DNA from: Ferribacterium limneticum
GTDB taxonomy: Bacteria > Pseudomonadota > Gammaproteobacteria > Burkholderiales > Rhodocyclaceae
Direction of reading: 5' to 3'
Assembly: GCF_020510585.1 (NCBI RefSeq)
Contig: NZ_CP075190.1
Coordinates: 310,001-374,000 of the forward strand
DNA length: 64,000 nucleotides
Shown piece by piece: positions 26,245 through 35,554 of the stretch. Below the pieces are notes generated by a model. It was not told where the DNA came from. It was given only the letters and a program-made list of their open reading frames with translations, and did not search any database. Both the position numbers and the translations under genes were made by a program. Position 1 is the stretch's first letter; every line of letters begins with the position of its first letter.

Positions 26245-26267
26245 GTGGTCTGTCCCCTATCGTTGCC
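26245..26267 (+). repeat. Left inverted GTCTGTCCCCTAT motif flanking the orphan gene
   Basis: GTCTGTCCCCTATCGTT at 26248-26264 is the inverse of AACGACAATAGGGGACAGAC at 26966-26985 apart from small differences. The GGGGACAGAC word is common in REP-like sequences linked to tyrosine transposases (from memory). No transposase gene is present here. Confidence 0.55.
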
Positions 26268-26271
26268 TGAT

Positions 26272-26895
26272 TTAGTAAAGCAGGTTGTCCATAATTACGA
26301 CACCTTTAATGCGATCCATATAGTCTTTTTTGTTTGCTTTACATAGCGAAATAAACGCTCGATAGTTCTTTTCTTGAACGAACAAAAGTGTTGCTTGCTC
26401 AAGTTCAAAGTTGAAATTGCCTGGAACCCGCCATTCACGCTCATGTGTCCAGTCGACAAAGGAATCCTTGTTCGTTAAATCAAAATTAACAATTCGCCAC
26501 CATTGGTCTTTGGGTAAATATTGTTTCGCTTCCGCTGTTTTGTCATAAATTACAGGGCGAGCACCTTTGCAGTACGCGTAATCCTTTGGAAGCGCGACAC
26601 CAACGGCCCTATACCTCGTCTTCAGGCCAGCATTATTTTCTTTGTGCTTCTGCTCATAAAATACGTTTTGGCAGATTCCGATAAGCGGAGCATCTTGAAA
26701 GCAAACCGCTGGCCGACTACCGCAAATGAAGCCGCTTTCCGTAGAGCTCCCTGTTATGGTTTGCTGGTCGACAATGTTGTACAAAACCTGAGCTACTGTT
26801 AGCTGCTGCGTCTCCCTAGTTAAGTGGACAACTTGCGAAGATAGATCCGTGCGCTCAGCAATTCGGCGTCTCCAGGTTGTTCTGTCATATGACAT
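26272..26895 (-). CDS. Low-GC orphan protein, possibly DUF2971-like
   Basis: A 207-residue protein that I cannot firmly assign. Its codon use is strongly AT-rich against a GC-rich chromosome, so it was probably acquired by transfer. Visible segments are RYRAVGVALPKDYAYCKGAR (about 93-112), a YDKTAEAKQYLPKDQWW stretch (about 116-132), and THEREWRVPGNF (about 149-160). The last resembles the Glu-Arg-Glu-Trp-Arg signature of DUF2971-type proteins, which are often found with mobile and defence genes; that assignment is tentative. It is single, with no partner gene, and is flanked by inverted GGGGACAGAC motifs. The start at 26895 lacks a clear ribosome site. Confidence 0.55.
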   Translation of the reverse strand: MSYDRTTWRRRIAERTDLSSQVVHLTRETQQLTVAQVLYNIVDQQTITGSSTESGFICGSRPAVCFQDAPLIGICQNVFYEQKHKENNAGLKTRYRAVGVALPKDYAYCKGARPVIYDKTAEAKQYLPKDQWWRIVNFDLTNKDSFVDWTHEREWRVPGNFNFELEQATLLFVQEKNYRAFISLCKANKKDYMDRIKGVVIMDNLLY

Positions 26896-26946
26896 AAGGC
26901 CTCACAGAGCAGTGTCTAACGAATGAAAGGGACTTCCCCGTCCCGC

Positions 26947-26985
26947 AACAATAGGAACGATAGGGAACGACAATAGGGGACAGAC
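26947..26985 (-). repeat. Right inverted motif with internal short direct repeats
   Basis: The stretch contains ATAGGAACGA and ATAGGGAACGA, then CAATAGGGGACAGAC. It is inverted relative to 26248-26264 on the other side of the orphan gene. The intergenic region 26896-27112 holds nothing else I can name. Confidence 0.5.
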
Positions 26986-27112
26986 TACTGTTTTTGGCTA
27001 GCTGAAACAGTCGTCTGCCTCCTGTCATTAAGTCGATGGCGTTTTCGCCATAGATTCTCAGGGCATTAGCATACGGAGCGGGTGAGTGAATGTCGAGTGG
27101 GTACAACTTGCT

Positions 27113-30100
27113 TCAAGCGAGTCGCCGCAACGCTTCTCGTCGGTCAGCCACCTTCGCCGCCGACTCGCTGCGCACCGGCCCGAATCCGCGCACCTCGGCC
27201 GGCCAGTTGGCGAGTGCCGTGAGTTCCGGGTTTGGGCGATGCCCGACGATGAAATCGAGGTCGGTTTCGTAGTCGGCGAGTAGCTGGCGGTCCAGTTTGT
27301 TTTCCTTGCTGTTTTTCCACGGATCGAGCCAACTGCCACGCCAGCGGCGGGCTTTTGCCATTACCCGGAATGCGTGCAGCATCCAGGCACCGAAGCGGAG
27401 TTTCTTCGGGCGGCCGTCCGGGCCGGGGCGGCTCAGTCCGGGTGGGGCGAGGTGGAAGCTCAGGCGCAGGTCGCCGTCGAAGCGCTCGCTCAGACTCTTC
27501 AAGAAATCGGTTTGCGCGTACAGGCGGGCGACTTCCCAGGCGTCCTTGGGGGCGAGCAGGCGGGAGTATTGGGTAGCGACAGCGCGGGTCAGGTCGTCGT
27601 TGCCTAGTCGGCGGATGGTTTCGACGCGGCTGGCGTAGCGGGCGGCGAGGGTGGCGTCCTGATAGGCGGTGAGGTGTTCGACGCGGCCGGCGATGAGTTC
27701 GTTCAGCGTTTGTTCCGGCAAGGGCTGGCTGGTCAGCGGGCCGGCGATTCTGGCGACTTTTTCCGGGGCGACCGCAGCACGCCGGCCCCATTCGAAGGCC
27801 TGGCGGTTGGCGTCGACGGCGGCGCCGTTGAGGACGATGGCGCGGTCGAGGGCGGCGGCGGAAACCGGCACCAGGCCGAGTTGCCAGGCGTAGCCGAGGA
27901 GCAGCATGTTGCCGTAGAGGGCGTCGCCCATCAGGCGGCTGGCCAGGTGCTGGGCGTCGATGAACTGGACGTGATCGGCGCCGAGGGTTTCGCTCAGTTG
28001 GGATTTGAGGCCGGCCAGCGGGAAGTGCCAGTCGCGGTTGCGCGTGAAGTCGGCGGTGGGCGTATCCGTGCAGCTGACGACGGCGCGTGTGCGGCCTTCG
28101 AGCATTTTTGACAGGGCTTCGGTGCTGGCGCTGACGACGAGGTCGCCACCGAGTACGGCATGGGCTTCGCCGGTGGCGATGCGGGCGGCGTGGATGTCTT
28201 CCGGACGGTCGGCGATGCGCAGGTGGGAAAAGACAGCGCCATATTTTTGCGCCAGGCCGGTCATGTCGAGCGTTGAAATGCCCTTGCCGTCGAGGTGGGC
28301 GGCCATGCCGATGAGGGCGCCGAGGGTGATGACGCCCATGCCGCCGACGCCGGTGATAAGCAGGTTGTAGGGCTGGGTCGTGGCCGGCAGTTTGGGCGAT
28401 TTCAAAATTGGCCAGTTTTCCGCGTTGACCGTGGGATTCGATCCTTTTTTGGGTTTGCCGCCTTCGATGGTGACGAAACTCGGGCAGAAGCCTTTGACGC
28501 AGGAGAAATCCTGGTTGCACGACGACTGGTCGATCTGGCGCTTGGTGCCGAAGGCAGTTTCGACGGGCACGATGGACAGGCAGTTGGATTGCACCGAGCA
28601 GTCGCCGCAGCCTTCGCAGACGGCTTCGTTGATGACGACGCGCTGGGCAATGGCCGGCATTTTGCCGCGTTTGCGCCGCCGCCGGGCTTCGGTGGCGCAG
28701 ACCTGGTCGTAGATCAGGACGGTGACGCCGGGTTCTTCGCGCAGTTCGCGCTGGACGGTGTCGAGTTCGTCGCGATGGCGGATCGGCACGTTGGGGGCGA
28801 GGTCGGTGATTTCGGCGTACTTGGCCGGCTCGTTGGTGACGATGACCATCTTGCCGACGCCTTCGGCTTCGAGCTGGCGCGTGATGCGGGCGACGCTCAG
28901 GATGCCGTCGACAGGCTGGCCGCCGGTCATCGCCACGGCGTCGTTGTAGAGAATCTTGTAGGTGATCGGCACCTTGGCGGCGATGGACTGCCGGATGGCG
29001 AGGATGCCGGAGTGGAAATAGGTGCCGTCGCCGAGGTTGGCGAAGATGTGCTTTTCGCTGGTGAAGGGCGCCTGACCGACCCAGGGCACGCCTTCGCCGC
29101 CCATGTGGGTGAAGGTTGAGGTGCTTCGGTCCATCCACGTCACCATGTAGTGGCAGCCGATGCCGGCGACGGCGCGCGAACCTTCCGGCACGCGGGTCGA
29201 GCTGTTGTGCGGGCAGCCCGAGCAGAAATGCGGTTTGCGCTCAGCGAGGACGATGGGGGTCAGTGCGGCTTTCTGCTTGCTTTCGATCAGGGCGAGGCGG
29301 GCGGCGATGGTCGGCGAGGTGAAGAAGCGGCCGATCCGTTCGGCGATGACGCGGGCGATAGTGGCGACGGGCAGTTCGCCGGTGGCCGGCAGCAGCCAGT
29401 TGCCTTCGCTCCATTCGCCGATTTCGTCGAACTTGCCGATGACGCGCGGGCGGACATCGTCCTTCCAGTTGTACAGCTCTTCCTTGAGCTGGTATTCGAG
29501 CAGCTGGCGTTTTTCCTCGACGACGAGGATTTCCTCCAGCCCTTCGGCGAAGTGGCGGACGCCTTCCGGTTCGAGCGGCCAGACCATGCCGACCTTGAAC
29601 AGCCGGATGCCGATTTCGCCGGCCAGCGCGTCGTCGATGCCGAGCTCGTCGAGCGCCTGGCGGACGTCGAGGTAGCTCTTGCCGGCGGTCAGGATGCCGA
29701 GGCGCGGGGCGGGCGAGTCGATGATCAGCTTGTTCAGCCCGTTGGCCCGGCAGTAGGCCAGCGCGGCGTAGAGCTTGTGGTTGAGCAGGCGGGCTTCCTG
29801 GACGAGCGGCGGGTCGGGCCAGCGGATGTTGAGGCCGTCTGGCGGCAATTTGAAATTTGGCGGAAAAATCGGGTTGACCGTAGCAATGTCGATACTGACC
29901 GAGGCCGAGGTCTCGACCGTGTCGGCCAGCGCCTTGAAGGCCACCCAGCAGCCGGAATAGCGGCTCATCGCCCAGCCGTGCAGGCCGAAATCGAGGTATT
30001 CCTGGACATTGGCCGGGTAGAGCACCGGCATCATGACCGCCTTGAAAAAGTGCTCGGTCTGGTGCGGCAGGGTCGAGGATTTTGCGGCATGATCGTCGCC

Positions 30101-30559
30101 GGCAATGACCAGAACGCCGCCGAATTTCGAGGAGCCGGCAGCATTGGCGTGGCGGAAAACGTCGCCGCAACGGTCGACGCCCGGCCCCTTGCCGTACCAC
30201 AGGCCGAAAACGCCGTCGTAGAGCGCGCCGGGAAAGAGATTGACCTGCTGGCTGCCCCACACGGCGGTCGCTGCCATGTCTTCGTTGAGGCCGGGCTGGA
30301 AGGTGATGTGGTGCTCGGCGAGGTGATCCTTGGCCTTCCACAGGCCGAGATCGAGGTTGCCGAGCGGGCTGCCGCGATAGCCGGAAATGAAGCCCGCGGT
30401 ATTGAGCCCGGCGGCGAGGTCGCGCTCGCGTTGCAGCATGGGCAGGCGGATCAACGCCTGGGTGCCGGTCAGGAAGACGCGGCCGGAATGGCGGGTGTAT
30501 TTGTCGTCGATCGATGCGGACAGATCGGTTGGCAAGGGCGGTTGCGCCAGGTTGCTCAT
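27113..30559 (-). CDS. Fused indolepyruvate ferredoxin oxidoreductase (IorA/IorB-type fusion)
   Basis: A 1148-residue single-chain 2-oxoacid:ferredoxin oxidoreductase. It would decarboxylate aryl- or branched-chain 2-oxoacids (such as indolepyruvate or phenylpyruvate) to acyl-CoA while reducing ferredoxin. Domain order: N-terminal pyrimidine-binding region (FISGYRGSPLGNLD about 58-71), a thiamine-diphosphate site (LGDGTYFHSGILAIRQS then YNDAVAMTGG, about 510-560), a ferredoxin-like cysteine cluster (CEGCGDCSVQSNC and CVKGFC, about 650-690), and the gamma domain (LLITGVGGMGVITLGALIG from about 730). GGAGAC precedes ATG 30559. Two repeat copies (28398-28434, 29847-29883) and perhaps a third lie in frame inside the gene. 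Arylacetyl-CoA products would link it with the phenylacetate-type ligases in the window. Confidence 0.92.
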   Translation of the reverse strand: MSNLAQPPLPTDLSASIDDKYTRHSGRVFLTGTQALIRLPMLQRERDLAAGLNTAGFISGYRGSPLGNLDLGLWKAKDHLAEHHITFQPGLNEDMAATAVWGSQQVNLFPGALYDGVFGLWYGKGPGVDRCGDVFRHANAAGSSKFGGVLVIAGDDHAAKSSTLPHQTEHFFKAVMMPVLYPANVQEYLDFGLHGWAMSRYSGCWVAFKALADTVETSASVSIDIATVNPIFPPNFKLPPDGLNIRWPDPPLVQEARLLNHKLYAALAYCRANGLNKLIIDSPAPRLGILTAGKSYLDVRQALDELGIDDALAGEIGIRLFKVGMVWPLEPEGVRHFAEGLEEILVVEEKRQLLEYQLKEELYNWKDDVRPRVIGKFDEIGEWSEGNWLLPATGELPVATIARVIAERIGRFFTSPTIAARLALIESKQKAALTPIVLAERKPHFCSGCPHNSSTRVPEGSRAVAGIGCHYMVTWMDRSTSTFTHMGGEGVPWVGQAPFTSEKHIFANLGDGTYFHSGILAIRQSIAAKVPITYKILYNDAVAMTGGQPVDGILSVARITRQLEAEGVGKMVIVTNEPAKYAEITDLAPNVPIRHRDELDTVQRELREEPGVTVLIYDQVCATEARRRRKRGKMPAIAQRVVINEAVCEGCGDCSVQSNCLSIVPVETAFGTKRQIDQSSCNQDFSCVKGFCPSFVTIEGGKPKKGSNPTVNAENWPILKSPKLPATTQPYNLLITGVGGMGVITLGALIGMAAHLDGKGISTLDMTGLAQKYGAVFSHLRIADRPEDIHAARIATGEAHAVLGGDLVVSASTEALSKMLEGRTRAVVSCTDTPTADFTRNRDWHFPLAGLKSQLSETLGADHVQFIDAQHLASRLMGDALYGNMLLLGYAWQLGLVPVSAAALDRAIVLNGAAVDANRQAFEWGRRAAVAPEKVARIAGPLTSQPLPEQTLNELIAGRVEHLTAYQDATLAARYASRVETIRRLGNDDLTRAVATQYSRLLAPKDAWEVARLYAQTDFLKSLSERFDGDLRLSFHLAPPGLSRPGPDGRPKKLRFGAWMLHAFRVMAKARRWRGSWLDPWKNSKENKLDRQLLADYETDLDFIVGHRPNPELTALANWPAEVRGFGPVRSESAAKVADRREALRRLA
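27741..27777 (-). repeat. Possible degenerate copy of the 37-bp repeat inside the IOR gene
   Basis: GGCGACTTTTTCCGGGGCGACCGCAG (written in two parts, GGCGACTTTTTCC and GGGGCGACCGCAG) resembles the reverse of the element, but the core has several mismatches. It may be chance. Confidence 0.25.
28398..28434 (-). repeat. Dispersed repeat, copy 10, inside the IOR gene
   Basis: Sense strand of the gene: CCACGGTCAACGCG, GAAAAC, spacer TGGCC, AATTTTGAAATC. It is read in frame as PTVNAENWPILKS in the linker between the ferredoxin-like region and the gamma domain. Confidence 0.85.
29847..29883 (-). repeat. Dispersed repeat, copy 11, inside the IOR gene
   Basis: CTACGGTCAACCCG, ATTTTT, spacer CCGCC, AAATTTCAAATT, read in frame as ATVNPIFPPNFKL. 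It is more diverged than the intergenic copies, as expected if codon constraints act. Confidence 0.75.
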
Positions 30560-30646
30560 CTTTGTCTCCGGTTATGACGCCTTGTGGGCGCTGTTGGATA
30601 CCGCCAAGCCGGGGGTGTTGGCTTGACAGTCTGGAGGTTGGATTGT

Positions 30647-30672
30647 CATAGCCGGACAATGTTCCGGCTATG
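30647..30672. terminator. Perfect 10-bp stem-loop between IOR and kinase genes
   Basis: CATAGCCGGA (30647-30656) and TCCGGCTATG (30663-30672) pair perfectly around a 6-base loop. It follows the end of the kinase gene at 30678, but no T run follows on that strand. It could be a weak terminator or an operator for the IOR gene. Confidence 0.45.
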
Positions 30673-30677
30673 CGGGA

Positions 30678-32540
30678 TTACCCGGGCAAGCCGAGGCGCA
30701 GCGTGAAGCTGAAGGTGCTGCCGACGCCTTGCTGGCTCTGTACGGTGAGGCGGCCGCCCATCAGGTCGACAAGCTGGCTCGAAATGGTCAGGCCGAGGCC
30801 GGTGCCGCCAAAATTGCGGGTGGTCGAACTGTCGGCCTGGGCGAAGGCATGGAAGATCGCGTCAAGACGGTCGGCCGGGATACCGATGCCGGTGTCGGCG
30901 ATGTCGACAGCCAGCAGCATGGCGCTGTTTCCTGTTTCGACAATACGCACGGTGACTGCAATGCTGCCGGCGAGGGTGAATTTGACGGCATTGCCGATCA
31001 GGTTGAGCAAGACCTGGCGGATGCGCAGCGGGTCGCCGATCAGGGTTTCCGGCAGGTTCGGCGGCAGGCTGCATTCGCTGGTCAGACCCTTGTCCTTGAT
31101 CTGTGGCGCCATGAGGCGGAGGACATCGCGGACCAGGGGGGCGAATTCAAACGGTGTATGTTCGATATGTAGCTTGCCGGCCTCGATCTTCGAGACATCG
31201 AGAATGTCGTTGAGGATGGCCAGCAGGCTGTTGGCCGAAGCCTGGGCGATACTCAGGTAATCCCGGGTCTCGTCATCCTGCGTGTTCATCCGGGCCAGTT
31301 CGATCATGCCGATGACACCGTTCATCGGCGTCCGCAGTTCATGGCTCATGTTGGCCAGAAATTCGCTCTTCGCCTTGTTCGCCGCTTCCGCCGATTCCTT
31401 CGCCGCCGCCAGGTTTTTCATCATTTTCGAGCGTTGTTCCTCGCTGGCTGCCAGGGCCAGTTCGGCCTGGTTGCGGGCGCCGAGAAACTCGTTGAAGGCG
31501 GCGGCGACGGTGCTGATCTCGCTGCTGCCGATTTCGGCCACCGGCTCGGCGGCCTGTCTTGGCCGCATGGCACTGGCCCGTTGGCGCATGGCGGCGGCCA
31601 GTTGGCCGAGCGGCCTCGAGATGCGTACCGAAAAGAGCCAGAGCAGCGGGGCAGCGAGCAACATGAGCAGGACGGTAATCGTCGCCATGCGTCGTTCAAT
31701 GTTGCGGATGGGCTGGAAAGCCTCGCTGCTGGGAATGACCGAGGCAATGATCCAGTCCGTCGAAGCCAGGCGCTTGAAGGTGAACAGGCCGACCAGCCCC
31801 AGGCTGTTGGTGCCTTCGAGGGTTCCCTCAAAGCCGGCGAGGGCGCGGTCAAGGGCCAGATTGGAACCGGGTGGCGCGACTCCCTTCATGATGCGCCCCT
31901 TGTCCGGATGGGCGATGATCAGGCGGCCGCTGACCAGATACAAATAGCCGTTCTGGCCAATCTTGCGCGTTCCCAGCGTGCCAATCAGATTGGGTTTGTA
32001 GAGGTTGAGTACGCCCCCGACAATGGCGACCAGCTCGCCCTGAGCATTGAGAACCGGGGCGGCCATGACGATGATCGGCTGCTGCGTCGCCTTGCCGAGG
32101 ATGGGCTGGGAAATGCCGGGTTTGAGTGTCGTCTGGACCTGGCGGATGTAGTCCCGGCTGCTCATGTCGAGATTGCGTCGCCCCGGCTTGATCGGCCAGT
32201 CAACGAGCAGCACTCCCTTGGCATCGAAGATGTAGAGATCATCGAACAGCATCAACAAGGTGGTTCGCTCGCGCAGATGGGCTTCGAGCACCGGGAGGTC
32301 GGCCAGCCGGTCCTGCGGGATTGTTCTGGTCGAATTGGCCAGCGCGTTCAAGCGCTCCTGAAGTTTGTCATCGATATTGCCGGCCAGTTCGCTGAGGTAG
32401 GTGAATTGCTCGGCTTCGATACGTTTGCCGAGATCTTCACGCAGGACGGAATATTGCCCGACGAACTGCACGAGCAGGAGAATCAGGGCCGTGCCGATGG
32501 CGCCAACGGTGAGCTTGAGCTTGAGGCTGAATGGCGACAT
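30678..32540 (-). CDS. Cache-domain sensor histidine kinase without receiver
   Basis: A 620-residue inner-membrane kinase. The membrane helices at about 12-32 and 290-312 flank a periplasmic double-Cache sensor ([20 protein letters not shown] about 130-150; [17 protein letters not shown] near 198-214). A HAMP domain (about 312-365) and a coiled coil lead to the HisKA H-box [15 protein letters not shown] (His about 397). An ATPase domain completes it ([34 protein letters not shown]). This core is typical of hybrid kinases, yet the protein ends right after the ATPase domain with no receiver and no regulator gene beside it, so it is an orphan. Double-Cache sensors commonly bind small carboxylic or amino acids. 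Confidence 0.9.
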   Translation of the reverse strand: MSPFSLKLKLTVGAIGTALILLLVQFVGQYSVLREDLGKRIEAEQFTYLSELAGNIDDKLQERLNALANSTRTIPQDRLADLPVLEAHLRERTTLLMLFDDLYIFDAKGVLLVDWPIKPGRRNLDMSSRDYIRQVQTTLKPGISQPILGKATQQPIIVMAAPVLNAQGELVAIVGGVLNLYKPNLIGTLGTRKIGQNGYLYLVSGRLIIAHPDKGRIMKGVAPPGSNLALDRALAGFEGTLEGTNSLGLVGLFTFKRLASTDWIIASVIPSSEAFQPIRNIERRMATITVLLMLLAAPLLWLFSVRISRPLGQLAAAMRQRASAMRPRQAAEPVAEIGSSEISTVAAAFNEFLGARNQAELALAASEEQRSKMMKNLAAAKESAEAANKAKSEFLANMSHELRTPMNGVIGMIELARMNTQDDETRDYLSIAQASANSLLAILNDILDVSKIEAGKLHIEHTPFEFAPLVRDVLRLMAPQIKDKGLTSECSLPPNLPETLIGDPLRIRQVLLNLIGNAVKFTLAGSIAVTVRIVETGNSAMLLAVDIADTGIGIPADRLDAIFHAFAQADSSTTRNFGGTGLGLTISSQLVDLMGGRLTVQSQQGVGSTFSFTLRLGLPG

Positions 32541-32655
32541 GGTCAGGCGGCAGGTGGCAGGACTATTTGCCGGCGCGTCGAGTCGCCTTGGGAGAATTGG
32601 TGCCGGAAGTATTGTCGCTGCGCTTGCCGGAGAGCATCCGGTAGGGACGGGGTAG

Positions 32656-33966
32656 TCACGGGAGGAATCGCGTTGCCTGATCGAGATCCGTGTGAGTATG
32701 CCCTTCGTAAAGCGCCGTAACGAATTTTCGCCAGACCAGGTCTGGTTCGCCGATGCGGAAGCCGCAGTAACGCTGTTCGTCGACGTCGGTTTCCTGAACG
32801 ACCTGGACGGTCAGTCGGGAGATTTCATTGAGGCCAAGCTGGACAGTGGCGTTGAGCCATATATCGGCCGGGATCTGTTCGACGATGCGGGCCCGGAAAC
32901 CGTAGCGCGACACTTCATTGACTTCGATGTTGATCGGTTTTTCGAAAAGTGGTGTTGCGTTGTTGAGGCGGGCCGGGCATTTGACCGAGAAGCGGCGGTG
33001 CTGGCGAATCTGCTGGGCGGCGCCTTTTTCTGGAAGTCCCGGCAGGATGCTGCGGTATTCCGGCAGGTCGTAGATCAGGTGGAGCAGCGCTTTCTTGCGG
33101 TCGCTCAGCTCGGCGAAGACATTTGTTTTCTTGTTGAAGAAATAGTCGATGAGGTCAGGCGTCAGCACCGGGTCGTTCGTCGTGAAGAAGCGCCGATGCG
33201 GGATCTGGATGTTGGGGAGCTTGGTTTCGACGAAATAGTGATAAAGATTCCGGTTGTTCGCCTTGCCGGCGTAGGCCTTGCGCATGATTTCCGGGGCGTG
33301 CTTGAGGTCAAGCGAGGCGCCGACGGCTGGTGCGCCATTGACGAAGTCGTAGTTCTCGACAACGTTCGCAGTCAGCCGCTTGAAGAAGAGCAGCGACTCG
33401 TACATCTCGATATGGCGCGGATTGACCGCGATGACCAGATGGCGCGTGTCGAAGAAGGTCGTGCAGTATTCGTACATGAACTTCATGAGTGGAAAGAGGA
33501 TGGTACCTCCCGTTCGCCGGAAGCGCGGATGCACGGCAAGGGCCGACACCTCGGCGATATTGCCTTCCTTCTCGCGAACCCCGGTCAGGTCGAAAATCCG
33601 CTGTAGCGGAAAACCGATGGCGCTTTCGCGGATCAGCGACAGGGTGCCGACGACCTGATCATCAAATTTGGCACACAGCGTCGTTGTTGTCGGCAGGGCG
33701 TGATAAATCGTGACGCGCATGCCGGACGGGTCCGGAGTCATGAAGCCGCTGCTGACATAGGCGTCGTGCAGCAATTTGAAGCAGGCTTCGAGCTCTTCCT
33801 TGGTCTCGGCAATTTTCAGGACCAGGCGCTTGTTGGGCTCGGGATCGCAGTCCACGAAGGAGCGATAGACGTTATGGCGGCTCTTCTGCGGCAACATCGC
33901 AAAAAGCTTGCGAGCAGTCTGGCTGAAGTAGAACCGTAAACGGGCTAAGGCCGGCATCAAGCGCAC
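32656..33966 (-). CDS. FeeM-like N-acyltransferase fused to a PilZ domain
   Basis: A 436-residue two-domain protein. The N-terminal region (about 45-250) resembles the GNAT-fold N-acyl amino acid synthase/FeeM group: [20 protein letters not shown], then [20 protein letters not shown] as the acyl-carrier or CoA-binding segment. The C-terminal ~110 residues (from about 325) are PilZ-like: [14 protein letters not shown] carries the RxxxR c-di-GMP motif, and EVSRYGFRA matches the second motif except that Glu replaces the usual Asp/Asn. The protein may attach acyl chains to amino acids or a related acceptor under c-di-GMP control. An alternative start MLPQKSRHN at about 33897 is possible, since the first 23 residues are not obviously conserved. 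No partner gene is adjacent. Confidence 0.72.
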   Translation of the reverse strand: MRLMPALARLRFYFSQTARKLFAMLPQKSRHNVYRSFVDCDPEPNKRLVLKIAETKEELEACFKLLHDAYVSSGFMTPDPSGMRVTIYHALPTTTTLCAKFDDQVVGTLSLIRESAIGFPLQRIFDLTGVREKEGNIAEVSALAVHPRFRRTGGTILFPLMKFMYEYCTTFFDTRHLVIAVNPRHIEMYESLLFFKRLTANVVENYDFVNGAPAVGASLDLKHAPEIMRKAYAGKANNRNLYHYFVETKLPNIQIPHRRFFTTNDPVLTPDLIDYFFNKKTNVFAELSDRKKALLHLIYDLPEYRSILPGLPEKGAAQQIRQHRRFSVKCPARLNNATPLFEKPINIEVNEVSRYGFRARIVEQIPADIWLNATVQLGLNEISRLTVQVVQETDVDEQRYCGFRIGEPDLVWRKFVTALYEGHTHTDLDQATRFLP

Positions 33967-34079
33967 TCAAAGGAAAAACTACGTTTTTATCATAGCACCT
34001 TATGATTGACATGAATCAGGTGCCTCCGGACAATCGGAGGATACCGTTTTATCCCCCCCAGAGATCAGGAGAAACACCG

Positions 34080-35483
34080 ATGCAAGCCAAGCTTTCCGTA
34101 GTTGCCCTCTCCGTTGCCGCTGCTTTTGCCCTGTCCGCCTGCGGCCAGAAGGAAGAACCGAAACCCGTTGCTGCCCCGGCGCCAGCCGCCAAGCCGGAAG
34201 TGGTCGTCAAGCTTGGCCATGTCGCACCGATGACCGGTCCGCAGGCTCACCTCGGAAAAGACAACGAAAATGGCGCCGTGTTGGCCATCGAGGAACTGAA
34301 CGCCAAGGGCATGGAAATTGGCGGCGCCAAGGTCAAGTTCGAACTGATCAACGAAGACGACGCAGCCGACCCGAAACAGGGCGCCATCGTTGCCCAGAAG
34401 CTGGTCGATGCCAAGGTCAATGGGGTCATTGGCCACCTCAATTCCGGCACCACCATCCCGGCCTCCAAGCTGTATTCCGATGCCGGCATCCCGCAGATTT
34501 CCGGTTCGGCGACCAATCCGAAATACACCCAGCAGGGCTTCGCCACGGCTTTCCGGGTCATGGCCAACGACGTCCAGCAGGGCAAGAGCCTCGGCGAGTT
34601 CGCCGTCAAGCAGGGCGTCAAGACCGTGGCCATCGTCGATGACCGCACCGCTTACGGTCAGGGTCTGGCCGACGAGTTCAAAAAAGCGGCCGAGGCTTCC
34701 GGCATCAAGGTGGTGGCCAGCGAATACACGACCGACAAGGCGACCGACTTCAAGGCCATCCTGACCAAGATCAAGTCGACCAAGGCCGAACTGGTCTTCT
34801 TTGGCGGCATGGATGCGCAGGGCGGCCCGATGGCCAAGCAGATGAAGGAACTCGGTATCAAGGCCAAGTTCCTCGGTGGCGACGGCGTCTGTACGCCGGA
34901 ATTCATGAAGCTCGGCGGCCCGGCCACCGAAGGCCAGTTCTGCTCGCTGCCCGGCATGCCGCTGGAAAAACTGGCCAAGGGTCCGGAATTCCGCGAGAAG
35001 TTCAGCAAGAAGTTTGGCGCCGACATCCAGCTTTACGCACCGTATGTTTACGATGCCGTGATGGTCATGGCCGATTCGATGAAGCGGGCCGATTCGGTCG
35101 AGCCGGCCAAATTCCTGCCGGCCATTGGCCAGACGAAGTACGACGGCGTGACGGCGATGATCGAGTTCGATGGGCTGGGCGACCTCAAGGGCGGCGCCAT
35201 TTCCATTTACAAGTACACGGGTGGCAAGCTCGAATACGTCGAGACGCTGGGCGGCGGCACGGTGGAAACGGCCAAGTCTGAAGTCAAGGAAGCCGTGGCC
35301 GAAGTGAAGGATGCGGCCAAGGCAGTGGCCGGTGCCGCGACGGCGGTTGGCAAGGAAGCAGTCAGCGACGTCAAGGATGCTGCCAAGGCAGCGACCGAGG
35401 CTGGCAAGGATGCCGTCAAGGCGGGTGCCGAGGCGGTCAAGAATGCCGCCGATGCGACCAAGGCGGCGGTCGAGAAGAAGTAA
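34080..35483 (+). CDS. Liv-type ABC transporter substrate-binding lipoprotein with Lys/Ala-rich C-terminal tail
   Basis: A 467-residue LivK-like binding protein. The N-terminal signal MQAKLSVVALSVAAAFALSA ends in the lipobox LSAC (Cys21), so it is a lipoprotein. The type I binding fold spans about 40-390 (VKLGHVAPMTGPQAHLGKDN; INEDDAADPKQGAIVAQKLV; AIVDDRTAYGQGLADEFKKA). The last ~73 residues are unusual: an amphipathic repeat of Glu-Val-Lys, Asp-Ala-Ala-Lys and Ala-Val units resembling LEA or histone-H1-like sequences. This tail is not part of ordinary LivK. It may act as a spacer or bind peptidoglycan or nucleic acid. ATG 34080 has AGGAG eight bases upstream, whereas an upstream in-frame ATG would hide the lipoprotein signal. 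It heads a complete liv operon. Confidence 0.88.
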   Translation: MQAKLSVVALSVAAAFALSACGQKEEPKPVAAPAPAAKPEVVVKLGHVAPMTGPQAHLGKDNENGAVLAIEELNAKGMEIGGAKVKFELINEDDAADPKQGAIVAQKLVDAKVNGVIGHLNSGTTIPASKLYSDAGIPQISGSATNPKYTQQGFATAFRVMANDVQQGKSLGEFAVKQGVKTVAIVDDRTAYGQGLADEFKKAAEASGIKVVASEYTTDKATDFKAILTKIKSTKAELVFFGGMDAQGGPMAKQMKELGIKAKFLGGDGVCTPEFMKLGGPATEGQFCSLPGMPLEKLAKGPEFREKFSKKFGADIQLYAPYVYDAVMVMADSMKRADSVEPAKFLPAIGQTKYDGVTAMIEFDGLGDLKGGAISIYKYTGGKLEYVETLGGGTVETAKSEVKEAVAEVKDAAKAVAGAATAVGKEAVSDVKDAAKAATEAGKDAVKAGAEAVKNAADATKAAVEKK

Positions 35484-35503
35484 TCGTGTAATCCGCTGCA
35501 CCG

Positions 35504-35527
35504 AAACGGCACCGCAAGGTGCCGTTT
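35504..35527 (+). terminator. Stem-loop after binding-protein gene (attenuator)
   Basis: AAACGGCACC pairs perfectly with GGTGCCGTTT around the tetraloop GCAA, followed by CCTTATGTT. It sits between the binding protein and the permease genes, probably allowing excess binding protein. The first liv operon has a hairpin at the equivalent place. Confidence 0.72.
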
Positions 35528-35554
35528 CCTTATGTTCAAAAAGAAAAAGACTAA

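Noticed and set aside
29150..30577. A 475-codon open frame antisense to the IOR gene.
   Set aside because: It mirrors the codon pattern of the recognised IOR gene on the other strand and has no family features; high GC content produces such shadows.
31341..32720. A 459-codon frame antisense to the Cache-type kinase.
   Set aside because: The kinase motifs on the minus strand are unambiguous; the antisense frame shows none.
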